DNA from: JAVVHH01 sp964613945
Lineage (GTDB): Bacteria > Pseudomonadota > Alphaproteobacteria > Acetobacterales > Acetobacteraceae
Direction of reading: 5' to 3'
Assembly: GCA_964613945.1 (NCBI GenBank)
Contig: CAZTJC010000001.1
Location: forward strand, 365,540-429,539
Length of the DNA stretch: 64,000 nucleotides
In this document: piece by piece, positions 8,116 to 17,059 of the stretch
Numbering within the stretch: the stretch's first letter is position 1
Layout: the number at the start of each line of letters is the position of its first letter
Program-made: the position numbers and the translations under genes
Notes under the pieces: model-generated
Told to the model about the DNA's origin: nothing
What the model saw: the letters and a program-made list of their open reading frames with translations, nothing else
The model's database searches: none

Positions 8116-9215
8116 GGGCGGTCGTGGCTCCCGGCGGCGATCAGGTCGGCCACCGTCTCGGCGACGTCCCGCGTCCTGCTGCCGCCGCCAATGTCGCGCG
8201 TGCGCAGTCCTTTGGTGCTGAACGCCAAGTCCACGGCAACCTCGATCGCCACGGCCGCATCCCGGCATGCCTGGCTCGAGCGCGTGGTGCCGAGCCACTC
8301 CAGCATCATCGCTGCCGACAGGATCGCCGCCGTCGGGTTGGCCACGCCCTGCCCCGCGATGTCCGGCGCGGTGCCGTGGCTGGGTTGAAACAGCCCGTGC
8401 GCATCGCCGATATCGGCCGAGGGCGCAAAGCCCATGCCGCCGATCAGCCCGGCCCCGAGATCGGACAGGATGTCGCCGAACAGGTTCTCCATCGGCAGCA
8501 CGTCGAACTCCCAGGGCCGCCGCACCAGGTCGAGCGCCATCGCGTCCACATAATGCACCCGCGCCTCCACCTCGGGCGACTGCGCCGCCGTCTCGAGGAA
8601 CACCTCGCGCATGAAGGCGAACGAGCGGAACACGTTGGCCTTGTCCACCAGCGTGACCCGGCCCGGCGTTCCCCGGGTGGCCTTGCGCCGCAGCGCCAGG
8701 TCGCAGGCGAACCGCGTCAGGCGCTCGGTGACCGATCGGGTGATCACCATCGTGTCGGTCGCATGATCCGCCGTAACCACGCCCTCGCTCCGGCGCGCAA
8801 ACATGCCTTCGGTCGACTCGCGCAGGATCACCAAGTCGATGCCCGCCGCGCGCGGATCGGCCAGCGCGACGGGAACGCCTGGAATGGCGCGGATCGGCCG
8901 TACGCCGGCGAACAGGTTATACTCGCCGCGGATGTCGATCTGCGGCGTGATCTCCGTTCCGTCCGTGAATCGAATCTCCGGCCACCCCATCGCGCCGAAC
9001 AGCATCGCGTCCGCCGCGCCGGCCCGGCGCATTCCGTCCGGCTCGAGCGTCGAGCCATGCTCCTTATAATAGAGTGCGCCGCCCTGGATCGGCTCCTGCC
9101 GCAAGGCGATGCCGAACCGCCGCTCGACCGCGTCCAGCACGTGCAGCGCCGCCGCCGTCACCTCGAGCCCGACGCCCTCGCCGGGCAATACAGCGATATG
9201 GAATGAATTGTTCAT
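8112..9215 (-). CDS. Isocitrate/isopropylmalate dehydrogenase-family enzyme
   Basis: This 367-residue NAD-dependent beta-decarboxylating dehydrogenase has the family body: IAVLPGEGVGLEV at the N-terminus, LRESTEGMFA, TLVDKANVFRSF, the metal-site run DILSDLGAGLIGGMGFAPSADIG, and the nucleotide loop PSHGTAPDIAGQGVANPTAAILS. Substrate is not obvious. It could be 3-isopropylmalate, D-malate or tartrate; no leuC/leuD genes flank it, which argues mildly against leucine synthesis. I start at ATG 9215 (MNNSFHIAV) rather than the longer frame. The downstream membrane protein gene overlaps its stop. Confidence 0.8.
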   Translation of the reverse strand: MNNSFHIAVLPGEGVGLEVTAAALHVLDAVERRFGIALRQEPIQGGALYYKEHGSTLEPDGMRRAGAADAMLFGAMGWPEIRFTDGTEITPQIDIRGEYNLFAGVRPIRAIPGVPVALADPRAAGIDLVILRESTEGMFARRSEGVVTADHATDTMVITRSVTERLTRFACDLALRRKATRGTPGRVTLVDKANVFRSFAFMREVFLETAAQSPEVEARVHYVDAMALDLVRRPWEFDVLPMENLFGDILSDLGAGLIGGMGFAPSADIGDAHGLFQPSHGTAPDIAGQGVANPTAAILSAAMMLEWLGTTRSSQACRDAAVAIEVAVDLAFSTKGLRTRDIGGGSRTRDVAETVADLIAAGSHDRP

Positions 9216-9220
9216 AGGAC

Positions 9221-11359
9221 TCAGTATTGCTGGTTTTGGCTGCTGCACGCCACCGCCGTTCCGGGTCCGCTGCTTAGCCCGGTCGACGTCGTGCCCTGCG
9301 ATACGATCGACACGTTCTCGTTGACCACGAACGGCACCGATGGGCCGTTGCCGGGCGTGCTGGTGACGTTGTTGAACGTGCCGGTGAGGCTCTCCAGGGC
9401 CAAGCCCTTGTTGCTCGTCGCGATGCTGACATTCGTCAGGTTGACCCGCAGCAGGCAGGATTCTGGCAGCCCCTCGATCACGCTCTGGCCCGTAGCGCCC
9501 GTCGCGGTCAGGCCGGTGATGGTCACGTCGTGCACATACGGCGTGCTGCTCGTCGGCGTGATCGGCGCCGGCGGCGGATTGGGCGCGGCGGAGCCGGGGT
9601 AGAACGCCTGAATGCTGAGCGGCAGCGCCACGTTGGTCATGGCGATGTTGCGCAGGGTGACGTTGTAGATGTTGCTGCCCCGATCGCGCCCGGTCTTAAT
9701 CCGGAACCCGTCGGCGGTGCCGGTATAGGTCAGGTTCTGGATCAGCACGGTGTTGACACCGTAGGCGGCCTCGCTGCCGATCGAGATGCCGTGCCCGTTG
9801 CCGATCACCGAGTTGGTGATGACCACGTTCGACGTCGGCCGCACCGGCAGGCCGGCCTCCTTGGGATCATTTGGCACCTGGGCGTTGAGCGGCAGGCCGG
9901 ATTTGATCGCCACGTCGTCGTCGCCGTCCGACAGGTTGGCATTAGCGATGGTGACGTTGGTGGACCCGACCAGATCGATTCCGTCCGTGTTGGGCGAATT
10001 GCCCGGTGCCAGCACCGTCAGCCCGGTCACGTTGATCTTGTCGCTGAACCGCAGCGCCAGGTGCCACATCGGCGAATTGGTCAGCGTGACGTTGCTGACG
10101 CTGACGTTGGCGCATTGATAGAACTCGACCAGCCAGGGCCGCGGCATGCCGTTCGACGTCGGCACGTCGTCGTATGGCGCTTGATAGTAGGCGATCCCGG
10201 TCGTGGCGTTGGTGGCGCCGGTATGGATTGCGTTGTAGCCGCTAGCCTGCGTCCACCAGCTAGGGCCACCGCCGGGCTGTAGCTGGTTGCCGGCGCCGTC
10301 GATCGTGCCCGGGCCGATGATGGCGACGTCGGTCGCTTGATAGGCCGAGATCAGCGCCTCAAACGGGGCGCCGAGGCGATATGGGTAGTCGATAAAGGCT
10401 GGGGTATATTGGCTTTCGTCGCTGGTGCCCTGCAGCACGGTGCCGGCGCCGATCTGCAGCACAATGTGGCTGCGCAACTGGATCGGCCGGATCAGGTAGC
10501 TGCCAGACTGCCCGGCGAGCTTGGCGAGCGGGACGATGCCGCCGCCCGCGGCCGCGCATCGATCGATAGCGGTCTGCAGCGCCACCGTGTTGTCCGTCAC
10601 ACCGTCGCCGATCGCGCCGTAAGTGAGCGGGTTGCACACCGGATTGGCCGCCGCTGCCGGCCCGGCGATCACCACCGTGCTGACCGACAGCACGCATCCG
10701 CCGAGCATCCATGCCACCCGGCGACGCCGAACGATCGCGAGCCCGAGCAACCCGAGACCCAGAACCGACCAGGTCGCCGGCTCCGGCACGGCGAAGCTGA
10801 TGCTGCCTTCCGTCCCGCTGAAGCTCGCGGTGGCGGTGTTGGTCGCGTTGGAGAAGCTGTAGCTGTCGACGCCGGTGTCGAGACCGGTCAGCCGATAGCT
10901 GAACCCGCTCTGCAGGTCGGCAAAGGGAATGACTGAGGAGAAGGCGCTGAGGTTCTGCAGCGCATAGGCGAAATTACCGGCCGCATCATTGCCGGCATTG
11001 CTGGCGCTGAGGTCTGATGAATCCTGGACCAGCGTTGTCGCCGTGTTGGCAGACAGGATCGTCGTCAGCGTCGTGCCGCCGATCGTCAGCCGGATCGCGC
11101 CGGGAATGGTGTCGCCGCTGTCGATCGCGAACTGACCGCCGCCATCGGTGAAGTAGCCCTGTCCAAGGCCGGCATAGGCGACGCTGAGCGTGTAGGTGCT
11201 GCCGACCAGGCCCGAACCGGCGCCGATCAGGTTGGCGGGATCGCTACCCGAGGTGACGATTCCCGTCGTCGTGACGGTGAATGGCGAGGCGATCGCGCCG
11301 CCACCCGAGAGTGCGAGAGCGACGACCCCCAACGCAAAGGTTCTCTGGATAAGCCGCAT
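9221..11359 (-). CDS. PEP-CTERM protein fused to GH28 polygalacturonase-like domain
   Basis: This 712-residue exported protein has an unusual build. A signal peptide (RTFALGVVALALSGGGAIAS) is followed by a Gly/Thr/Ser-rich domain to about residue 190. Next come a complete PEP-CTERM-type signal (VPEPATW at 191-197, a hydrophobic helix, RRRR at 211-214) and a second hydrophobic segment ending in PAAAA. From about residue 239 it is a glycoside hydrolase family 28 beta-helix. GH28 active-site motifs are intact: NTD (457-459), DD (481-482), GHG (522-524) and RIK (553-555). ATG 11359 has AAAGGGGG upstream. It may be processed into two exported products. Pectin or another polyuronide is the likely substrate. 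Confidence 0.85.
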   Translation of the reverse strand: MRLIQRTFALGVVALALSGGGAIASPFTVTTTGIVTSGSDPANLIGAGSGLVGSTYTLSVAYAGLGQGYFTDGGGQFAIDSGDTIPGAIRLTIGGTTLTTILSANTATTLVQDSSDLSASNAGNDAAGNFAYALQNLSAFSSVIPFADLQSGFSYRLTGLDTGVDSYSFSNATNTATASFSGTEGSISFAVPEPATWSVLGLGLLGLAIVRRRRVAWMLGGCVLSVSTVVIAGPAAAANPVCNPLTYGAIGDGVTDNTVALQTAIDRCAAAGGGIVPLAKLAGQSGSYLIRPIQLRSHIVLQIGAGTVLQGTSDESQYTPAFIDYPYRLGAPFEALISAYQATDVAIIGPGTIDGAGNQLQPGGGPSWWTQASGYNAIHTGATNATTGIAYYQAPYDDVPTSNGMPRPWLVEFYQCANVSVSNVTLTNSPMWHLALRFSDKINVTGLTVLAPGNSPNTDGIDLVGSTNVTIANANLSDGDDDVAIKSGLPLNAQVPNDPKEAGLPVRPTSNVVITNSVIGNGHGISIGSEAAYGVNTVLIQNLTYTGTADGFRIKTGRDRGSNIYNVTLRNIAMTNVALPLSIQAFYPGSAAPNPPPAPITPTSSTPYVHDVTITGLTATGATGQSVIEGLPESCLLRVNLTNVSIATSNKGLALESLTGTFNNVTSTPGNGPSVPFVVNENVSIVSQGTTSTGLSSGPGTAVACSSQNQQY

Positions 11360-11438
11360 GACGCCCCCTTTTTGGTCGCTGCCGGGTGAGTGCCGGTTCG
11401 TGAGCGGACGATCCAGCATTGCTGGATCGGGGTCAACG

Positions 11439-11900
11439 TCAGCTGGCGCCGGTCGATCCGAAGCCGCCGGTGCCGCGCGCCGAGCTGGCCGAGAAGGACG
11501 CGACGAGTTGCAGCGCCGGGCGGATCACGGGGACGAACATCATCTGCGCGAACCGCTCGCCGGGCTGCAGGATGATCGCCTCGCCGTCCGTTTTGCGGTT
11601 CCAGGCGCTCACCATGATCGGGCCGGTGTAGTCCGGATCGATCAGGCCGACAGTGTTGCCGAGCACCAAGCCCTTCTTATGCCCGAGCCCCGAGCGCGGC
11701 AGGATCAGCGCCGCGACGCCGGGATCGTCGATGTGGATCGCGAAACCGGCCGGCACCAGCACTGCCGGACTGCCCGGGGCGATCGTCAAGGGCGCGTCCA
11801 GACACGCGTGGAGATCGATCGCCGCGGCATGCGCTGACTGGTAGGTCGGCAGCCCCCAGTCGTGCAGCCGCAAGTCAAGCACCCGTAGCTCGACGTTCAT
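11439..11900 (-). CDS. dut: dUTP diphosphatase (dUTPase)
   Basis: This trimeric-type dUTPase of 153 residues hydrolyses dUTP to dUMP and PPi. The five family motifs are visible: AAAIDLHA, LPRSGLGHKKGLVLGN (motif II), GLIDPDYTGPIMVSAWN (motif III), PGERFAQMMFVPV (motif IV) and the C-terminal ARGTGGFGSTG (motif V). ATG 11900 overlaps the coaBC stop as ATGA. It is downstream of coaBC, as in other alphaproteobacteria. Confidence 0.95.
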   Translation of the reverse strand: MNVELRVLDLRLHDWGLPTYQSAHAAAIDLHACLDAPLTIAPGSPAVLVPAGFAIHIDDPGVAALILPRSGLGHKKGLVLGNTVGLIDPDYTGPIMVSAWNRKTDGEAIILQPGERFAQMMFVPVIRPALQLVASFSASSARGTGGFGSTGAS

Positions 11901-13096
11901 GCCCCCGCTCCGACAAGCGTCGCCGCGATCCGCTCGGCCAGCCGTTCGGCGACCGCCACCTTGCTCATCATCGGCCACGTCTCAGCGCCGGCCTCGCTGA
12001 GCAGGTGGATTTGGTTGGCCGGGCCGCCCATGATGCCGGTCGTCGGGCTGACGTCGTTGGCCACGATCCAGTCGCACCCCTTGCGCGCCCGCTTGGCCGT
12101 CGCGTGCTCGACCACGCGCTCGGTTTCGGCGGCGAACCCGATCACCAGGCGCGGCCGCTGCGGCCCCGGTTGCGACAGCCGGGCCAGGATATCCGGATTG
12201 GGGATCAGCGTCAGCGCTGGGCCATCGGTGCCGCTTTTCTTGATCTTCTGCGCCGAGGCCTCGGCCACGCGCCAATCCGCCACTGCCGCGGCGAACACGG
12301 CGACGTCCGCCGGCAACGCCGCCTCGCAGGCCGCGAGCATCTCTGCCGCGGTCTCGACCCGCCGCACCACCACGCCTGCCGGGTCCGGCACGCCGACTGG
12401 GCCGCTCACCAACGTCACCGTCGCCCCCAACCGCGCCAGCGCCGCCGCGATGGCGTGGCCCTGCTGGCCCGAGGAGCGATTGGCGATGTAACGCACCGGG
12501 TCGATCGGCTCGTGCGTCGGCCCGCTGGTGACCAGCGCGTGCTTGCCGGTCAACGGCCCTGCTGGCGCCAGCATCGCCTCGATCGCCTGCAGGATAGCGG
12601 GCGGCTCGGACATCCGCCCCGGCCCGAACTCGTTGCAAGCCATGACGCCTTCGTCCGGCCCGATCACCGCCACGCCGCGCGCCCGCAACGTCGCCATGTT
12701 CGCCACCGTCGCCGCGTGCTGCCACATCCGCACGTTCATCGCCGGCGCCACCAGCACCGGCTTGTCGGTCGCCAGCAGCACCGTGCTCGCCAGATCGCCC
12801 GTGAGCCCGGCGGCCATCTTGGCCAGGATGTTCGCACTCGCCGGCGCCACCACGACGAGATCGGCGCTCCGGCTGAGCTGGATGTGTCCCATCTCGCTCT
12901 CGTCGGTGAGCGACCATAGCGCCGAATAGACCTTCTCTTCCGTCAGTGCCTGCAGGCTGAGCGGCGTTACGAACTGCGCGCCGCCCTCGGTCAGCACCGC
13001 CGTCACCGAATGCCCCGCCTTGCGCAGCAGCCGCACCAACTCCAGCGACTTGAAGGCCGCGATCCCGCCGCTGACGATCAGCAGGATGCGCGACAT
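11897..13096 (-). CDS. coaBC: Bifunctional phosphopantothenoylcysteine decarboxylase/phosphopantothenate-cysteine ligase
   Basis: This 399-residue enzyme performs two steps of coenzyme A synthesis. The N-terminal CoaC flavoprotein domain has LLIVSGGIAAFKSLELVR, VVAPASANILAKMAAGLTGDL and PAMNVRMWQHAA. The CoaB domain begins near residue 175 with LVTSGPTHEPIDPVRYIANRSSGQQGHAIAAAL and includes KIKKSG and FAAETE. ATG 13096 is chosen over the longer frame. It lies 25 bp after ubiE and is coupled to dut. Confidence 0.95.
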   Translation of the reverse strand: MSRILLIVSGGIAAFKSLELVRLLRKAGHSVTAVLTEGGAQFVTPLSLQALTEEKVYSALWSLTDESEMGHIQLSRSADLVVVAPASANILAKMAAGLTGDLASTVLLATDKPVLVAPAMNVRMWQHAATVANMATLRARGVAVIGPDEGVMACNEFGPGRMSEPPAILQAIEAMLAPAGPLTGKHALVTSGPTHEPIDPVRYIANRSSGQQGHAIAAALARLGATVTLVSGPVGVPDPAGVVVRRVETAAEMLAACEAALPADVAVFAAAVADWRVAEASAQKIKKSGTDGPALTLIPNPDILARLSQPGPQRPRLVIGFAAETERVVEHATAKRARKGCDWIVANDVSPTTGIMGGPANQIHLLSEAGAETWPMMSKVAVAERLAERIAATLVGAGA

Positions 13097-13121
13097 TACA
13101 GGCGCCAACCGCGTCGGCTGG

Positions 13122-13862
13122 TCACAGCCGCCAACCACGATGGATCGCCGCGATCCCGCCCGTCAGGTTGCGGTAACTCACCCGCGACAACCCGGCTTCC
13201 CGCATCATCCCGGCCAGGGTCTCCTGGTCCGGGAAGGTGCGAATGCTCTCGGCCAGGTAGCGGTAGCTCTCGCTATCCCCCGCCACGACCTTGCCCAGCA
13301 ACGGCATCACCTGGAACGACCAAGCGTCATAGACGCCTTCGAGCGCCGACACCTGCACGCGCGAGAACTCCAGGCAGTGGAACTGCCCGCCGGGCCGCAG
13401 CACCCGATGCGCCTCGCGCAGCACCGCGAGCTTATCGGTGCAGTTGCGCAGCCCGAACGCCATGCTCACCCGGTCGACGCTGCTATCCGGCAGCGGCAGG
13501 ATCTCGGCATCGGCGACCAGGAAATCGACGGTGCCGATGGATTTGGACCGAGCCCGCTCCTGCCCTACCGACAGCATGGCCGGGTTGATGTCCGACAGGA
13601 TCGCCGGCCCGCCTCCCTTGGCGAGCCAGCCGAAGCTGATGTCCCCGGTGCCGCCCGCCAGGTCCAGCAGGGTGCGGTTCGGCCGCGGGTCCAGCCCGGC
13701 GATGAAGTCGCGCTTCCAGGCGCGATGCACGCCCAGCGACATCAGATCGTTCATCAAGTCGTAGCGAGGTGCCACACTCTGGAATACCTCGCGCACGAGG
13801 TCTTTCTTTTCCGCCACGGGCACTTGCCGGTAGCCGAAATCCGTCTCGGGATTGCCGCTCAT
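13122..13862 (-). CDS. ubiE: Ubiquinone/menaquinone biosynthesis C-methyltransferase
   Basis: This 246-residue SAM-dependent methyltransferase would methylate the quinone ring (2-polyprenyl-6-methoxy-benzoquinol). It carries the UbiE signatures VFQSVAPRYDLMNDLMSLGVHRAWKRD and MAFGLRNCTDKLAVLREAHRVLRPGG, and SAM motif I LLDLAGGTGDISF. It heads the ubiE-coaBC-dut-pectinase run on the minus strand and is divergent from mutM, with only 27 bp between the two starts. Confidence 0.95.
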   Translation of the reverse strand: MSGNPETDFGYRQVPVAEKKDLVREVFQSVAPRYDLMNDLMSLGVHRAWKRDFIAGLDPRPNRTLLDLAGGTGDISFGWLAKGGGPAILSDINPAMLSVGQERARSKSIGTVDFLVADAEILPLPDSSVDRVSMAFGLRNCTDKLAVLREAHRVLRPGGQFHCLEFSRVQVSALEGVYDAWSFQVMPLLGKVVAGDSESYRYLAESIRTFPDQETLAGMMREAGLSRVSYRNLTGGIAAIHRGWRL

Positions 13863-13889
13863 GGCGTCGATCTATAAAGCAATCCGCCC

Positions 13890-14750
13890 ATGCCGGAACT
13901 CCCCGAAGTAGAGACCGTGATGCGCGGGATGCAGGCCCGGCTTGACGGTCGCGTGATCATTCGCGCCGAGGTGCGGCGGCCTGACCTGCGCTGGGCCATG
14001 CCGGCGAACCTTGCCGCCCGGCTGACCGGTGCCCGCGTGGTCGGCTTTCGCCGCCGGGCCAAGTATATCCTGATGCGGCTCGACAACGATGACAGCGTGT
14101 TGCTGCACCTCGGCATGTCAGGCCGCATCACGCTGCGTCCCCGCGGCAAGAACGACCCCGAATTGCACGAGCACGTGGTGCTGGAGACCGACGATGGCTG
14201 GGAAGTCGCCTTCGTCGATCCCCGGCGCTTCGGGTCAATCGACTTGGTGCGGACCAATTACGAGGACGATCATCGCCTGCTCGCCGGGTTAGGGCCGGAG
14301 CCGCTGTCTAATTTCTTCACGCCCAAGGTGCTGGAAACGGCGCTGAGCGGCAAACGCATGCCGATCAAGGCGGCGCTGCTGGATCAGAAGCTCGTGGCCG
14401 GGTTGGGCAACATCTACGTCTGCGAGGCGCTTTACCGCGCCCGAATCGCGCCCACTGCCCTGGCCGGCACGGTGCCGACCCGGCGGCTGGTGCCGGAAAT
14501 CAAGGCGACGCTGAACGAAGCCATCGCGGATGGCGGGTCCACCCTGCGCGACTACGTCCAGCCCGGCGGCGAACTCGGCTACTTCCAGCATGCCTGGCAG
14601 GTCTATGGCCGCGAAGGCGAACCCTGCCCCGCCTGCCCGGGTAAACCGGAGTGCGGCGGCGTTGCCCGCATGGTGCAATCCGCCCGCAGCACGTTCTACT
14701 GCCCAAAACTGCAGAACATGCCGCCTGCTACTCCCTCCGGGAAAGGCTGA
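13890..14750 (+). CDS. mutM: Formamidopyrimidine-DNA glycosylase (Fpg/MutM) with altered zinc finger
   Basis: This 286-residue enzyme excises 8-oxoguanine and other oxidised purines. It starts with the catalytic Pro-Glu (MPELPEVETVMRGM) and has the conserved LHLGMSGR, DPRRFG and GLGNIYVCEALYRARI stretches. The C-terminal zinc finger is unusual: the usual CPxCQ end is CPKLQ here, so the fourth expected Cys is Leu. An extra Cys occurs in the first half (CPACPGKPECGG). Zinc may be held by the shifted Cys or binding may be weakened. It is divergent from ubiE and convergent with the glycosyltransferase gene. Confidence 0.92.
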   Translation: MPELPEVETVMRGMQARLDGRVIIRAEVRRPDLRWAMPANLAARLTGARVVGFRRRAKYILMRLDNDDSVLLHLGMSGRITLRPRGKNDPELHEHVVLETDDGWEVAFVDPRRFGSIDLVRTNYEDDHRLLAGLGPEPLSNFFTPKVLETALSGKRMPIKAALLDQKLVAGLGNIYVCEALYRARIAPTALAGTVPTRRLVPEIKATLNEAIADGGSTLRDYVQPGGELGYFQHAWQVYGREGEPCPACPGKPECGGVARMVQSARSTFYCPKLQNMPPATPSGKG

Positions 14751-14752
14751 AA

Positions 14753-15493
14753 TCAGCGGATGTCGGGATAGTCCTCGTCCAAACGCTTCCGGCGCCCGAG
14801 CCCCCAACGCACACCGACACTTAAATAGATCCAGTTCGCCCGCCACTCTCCCCAGAGTGCGACCCGGCGGTCGCTGGTCATCACGATCCGGTTCACCAAC
14901 CGCACCCGCCCGGCCCGCGACAGTCGGATGCAGAGATCAGCATCCTCCATCACCGCCAGCGTCTCGTCGCAGCCGCCGGCGGCCAGGAAATCCGCCCGCC
15001 GGAAGAACATGGCGTGATCGCCGAACAGCAGACGCAAGCCACGCCAGAACATCGACGGGCGGAACAGCAGCGGCGCATACCAGGTCTTGAACCAGTTATG
15101 CGCCGTGGTCGCCCACCGCACCTTGTCCGGCCCAGAGATCACCGGCGTGAAACCGGCCAGGGCCACACTCGCATCGGCGAGCGTGCGGCGGATCACCAGC
15201 ACAGCATCGTCCGGCAACACCGTGTCGGCATGCAGCACGACCACCAGCGGGCCGGCGGCCACTGCCGCGCCCGCATTGATCTGCCGTGCCCGGCCGCGGG
15301 CGCTCCTCACCACCGTGAACCCGGCCTCGTGCGCCACGGCTACGGTGTCGTCGCTGCTGCCGCCATCGACCAGGATGATCTCGCCCGGTGCCGGGTCGAG
15401 CAGGTCGAGATGACGGCGCAGGCGGGGCAAGGCGGCGGCTTCGTCGAGCGCGGGGATCACGATCGACACCGCACCACTCGACGCAGCAGTCAC
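14753..15493 (-). CDS. Family 2 glycosyltransferase, rSAM/selenodomain-associated transferase 2 (TIGR04283 type)
   Basis: This GT2-fold transferase of 246 residues has VSIVIPALDEAAALPRL, EIILVDGGSSDDT, the subfamily run RGRARQINAGA and the metal-binding LHADT. GTG 15493 overlaps the stop of the CofC-like gene as GTGA, so the two are translationally coupled. Established knowledge: the family (sometimes labelled arsenosugar glycosyltransferase) is paired with the TIGR04282 type and with radical SAM proteins. Here the pair sits 4 kb from a radical SAM gene. The sugar donor and acceptor cannot be read from sequence. Confidence 0.82.
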   Translation of the reverse strand: MTAASSGAVSIVIPALDEAAALPRLRRHLDLLDPAPGEIILVDGGSSDDTVAVAHEAGFTVVRSARGRARQINAGAAVAAGPLVVVLHADTVLPDDAVLVIRRTLADASVALAGFTPVISGPDKVRWATTAHNWFKTWYAPLLFRPSMFWRGLRLLFGDHAMFFRRADFLAAGGCDETLAVMEDADLCIRLSRAGRVRLVNRIVMTSDRRVALWGEWRANWIYLSVGVRWGLGRRKRLDEDYPDIR

Positions 15494-16071
15494 CGCATCA
15501 GGTCCGGCCAGCGCGCCAGATCGTCCGGCGTGTCGAGGTCCGACAGCGTCGGCAGCCGCAGCGGTGCGTGGCCGGCGGCGCGCAAGCGGCCGAGCGTGTC
15601 GGCGAACACCGTGGCCGTGCTCCAGGCGATGCCGTCGAACACGCCGGGCACGGCAACGGGCAGGCCGAGTAGCCAATAGCCGCCATCCTCCGCCGCCCCG
15701 ATCACCGCGCGTCCGGTCCCCACCGCATCGGCTGCGGTGCGCAGATGGGCCGGCACCAGGTCCGGCGCATCCGTGCCGATGAAGATGACCGGATAGGGCG
15801 CCGCCGCGGCCAGCAGGCGCTGCCCCAGGTCGCCCCCGGGCTGCTCGCGAACGGTGACATCGCCGAGCCAGTCGTGGAACGCCGCCGGGTCGGCGCCGGT
15901 GGTCCATAGCTCGAACCGCACATCCGCCGCGCGGGCCACCGCCAGCGTCCGCTCCGTCAATCTTCGGTGCAACGCGGCGGCCCCATCAGGGCCGAGCGCC
16001 GGGATCAGCCGCGTCTTGGCCGCACCGGGCGTGGGATAACGGGTGAAGATGACCAGGCGGGCCGGCTGCAT
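15490..16071 (-). CDS. CofC-like nucleotidyltransferase, rSAM/selenodomain-associated transferase 1 (TIGR04282 type)
   Basis: This 193-residue protein is of the CofC/MobA-like nucleotidyltransferase fold. Motifs are LVIFTRYPTPGAAKTRLIPALG near the N-terminus, FIGTDAPDLVPAHL, GAAEDGGYWLLG and TLSDLDTPDDL. It may activate a sugar or phospho-acid for the adjacent glycosyltransferase; that is inferred from family pairing. ATG 16071 is chosen from the start of homology. It is divergent from the desaturase gene, with a 49-bp gap that must hold both promoters. Confidence 0.83.
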   Translation of the reverse strand: MQPARLVIFTRYPTPGAAKTRLIPALGPDGAAALHRRLTERTLAVARAADVRFELWTTGADPAAFHDWLGDVTVREQPGGDLGQRLLAAAAPYPVIFIGTDAPDLVPAHLRTAADAVGTGRAVIGAAEDGGYWLLGLPVAVPGVFDGIAWSTATVFADTLGRLRAAGHAPLRLPTLSDLDTPDDLARWPDLMR

Positions 16072-16120
16072 CAGGGGCGCATAACCCGGAACCGCCGCGG
16101 CGCGAAGCGGTTCAGGCGAG

Positions 16121-17059
16121 ATGGCCAAGCTGCGCGCCCTGCTCCCCCCTGCCCTGATGTGCGCCGGGATCGTCGGTATTCTACTCGCCGAGCGACGCTG
16201 GCCACTACGCACGCGGACCCAGAGTGAGCCCGAGCGCAGCGTCCGCAACGTCGTGCTCGGCGCCGGCGCGCTGGCAGTGGTGCAGGTGCTCGAGGCCCCG
16301 ATCGTCACGCCGCTGTCACGCTTCGTAGAGCGGCGCGGCATCGGCCTGTCGCAATGGCTGCCGCTCCCGACCTGGAGCCGCGACGCGGTTGCCGTCCTCT
16401 TGATGGATTACGGCATCTATCTTTGGCACGTTCTGACGCACAAGATTCCCGGGCTGTGGCGCTTTCACCTGGTTCACCACGTCGACCTCGACCTCGATGC
16501 CAGCACGGCGCTGCGGTTCCACGCTGCCGACATGGCGATCTCCGCCCCGTATCGTGCGCTACAGGTGCTGACCGCTGGCGCCAGCCCGCGCGCATTGGCG
16601 ATCTGGCAGAGCTTTTTCTTTCTCTCGGTGGCGTTCCACCACAGCAATATCCGCCTGCCGTCCCATCTCGAACGCGCCCTGTCGCGGGTGCTGACGACGC
16701 CGCGCATGCACGGCATCCATCACTCCGCGGTGCAGGACCAGACCGACAGCAACTGGTCCTCCGGCCTATCGGTGTGGGATCACCTGCACCGCACCTTCCG
16801 CCTCGACGTTCCGCAAGACGCGGTCGAAATCGGCGTACCCGCCTACCGCGACCCGGCCGAACTCGGGGTTGGCACGTCGCTGGCAATGCCGTTCCGGCCT
16901 GCCCGCGACGCCTGGGCCGCGCCGATGAACCCGGCCTCGAGGGCGAACGCCACCAGCCGCTCCCACCAGCCCGCATCGGTCGGCGGACAAGACAAGCCGG
17001 TCAGCCGGCGGAACTCCCGGTCGTCGAAGCGCGGGTTGCGCAGGAAATACGGCGCATAG
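16121..17059 (+). CDS. Sterol desaturase/fatty acid hydroxylase-family membrane di-iron enzyme
   Basis: This 312-residue membrane protein has the His-rich di-iron clusters of the fatty acid hydroxylase superfamily: HVLTH (103-107), HLVHH (116-120), HH (173-174) and HGIHH (197-201). It probably hydroxylates or desaturates a lipid. The core ends with EIGVPAYRDPAELGVGTSLAMPFR, as in homologues. The remaining roughly 50 residues are Arg/Ser-rich and read across the 3' end of the opposite-strand epimerase gene, giving a 217-bp convergent coding overlap. ATG 16121 follows GGCGAG. Confidence 0.82.
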   Translation: MAKLRALLPPALMCAGIVGILLAERRWPLRTRTQSEPERSVRNVVLGAGALAVVQVLEAPIVTPLSRFVERRGIGLSQWLPLPTWSRDAVAVLLMDYGIYLWHVLTHKIPGLWRFHLVHHVDLDLDASTALRFHAADMAISAPYRALQVLTAGASPRALAIWQSFFFLSVAFHHSNIRLPSHLERALSRVLTTPRMHGIHHSAVQDQTDSNWSSGLSVWDHLHRTFRLDVPQDAVEIGVPAYRDPAELGVGTSLAMPFRPARDAWAAPMNPASRANATSRSHQPASVGGQDKPVSRRNSRSSKRGLRRKYGA

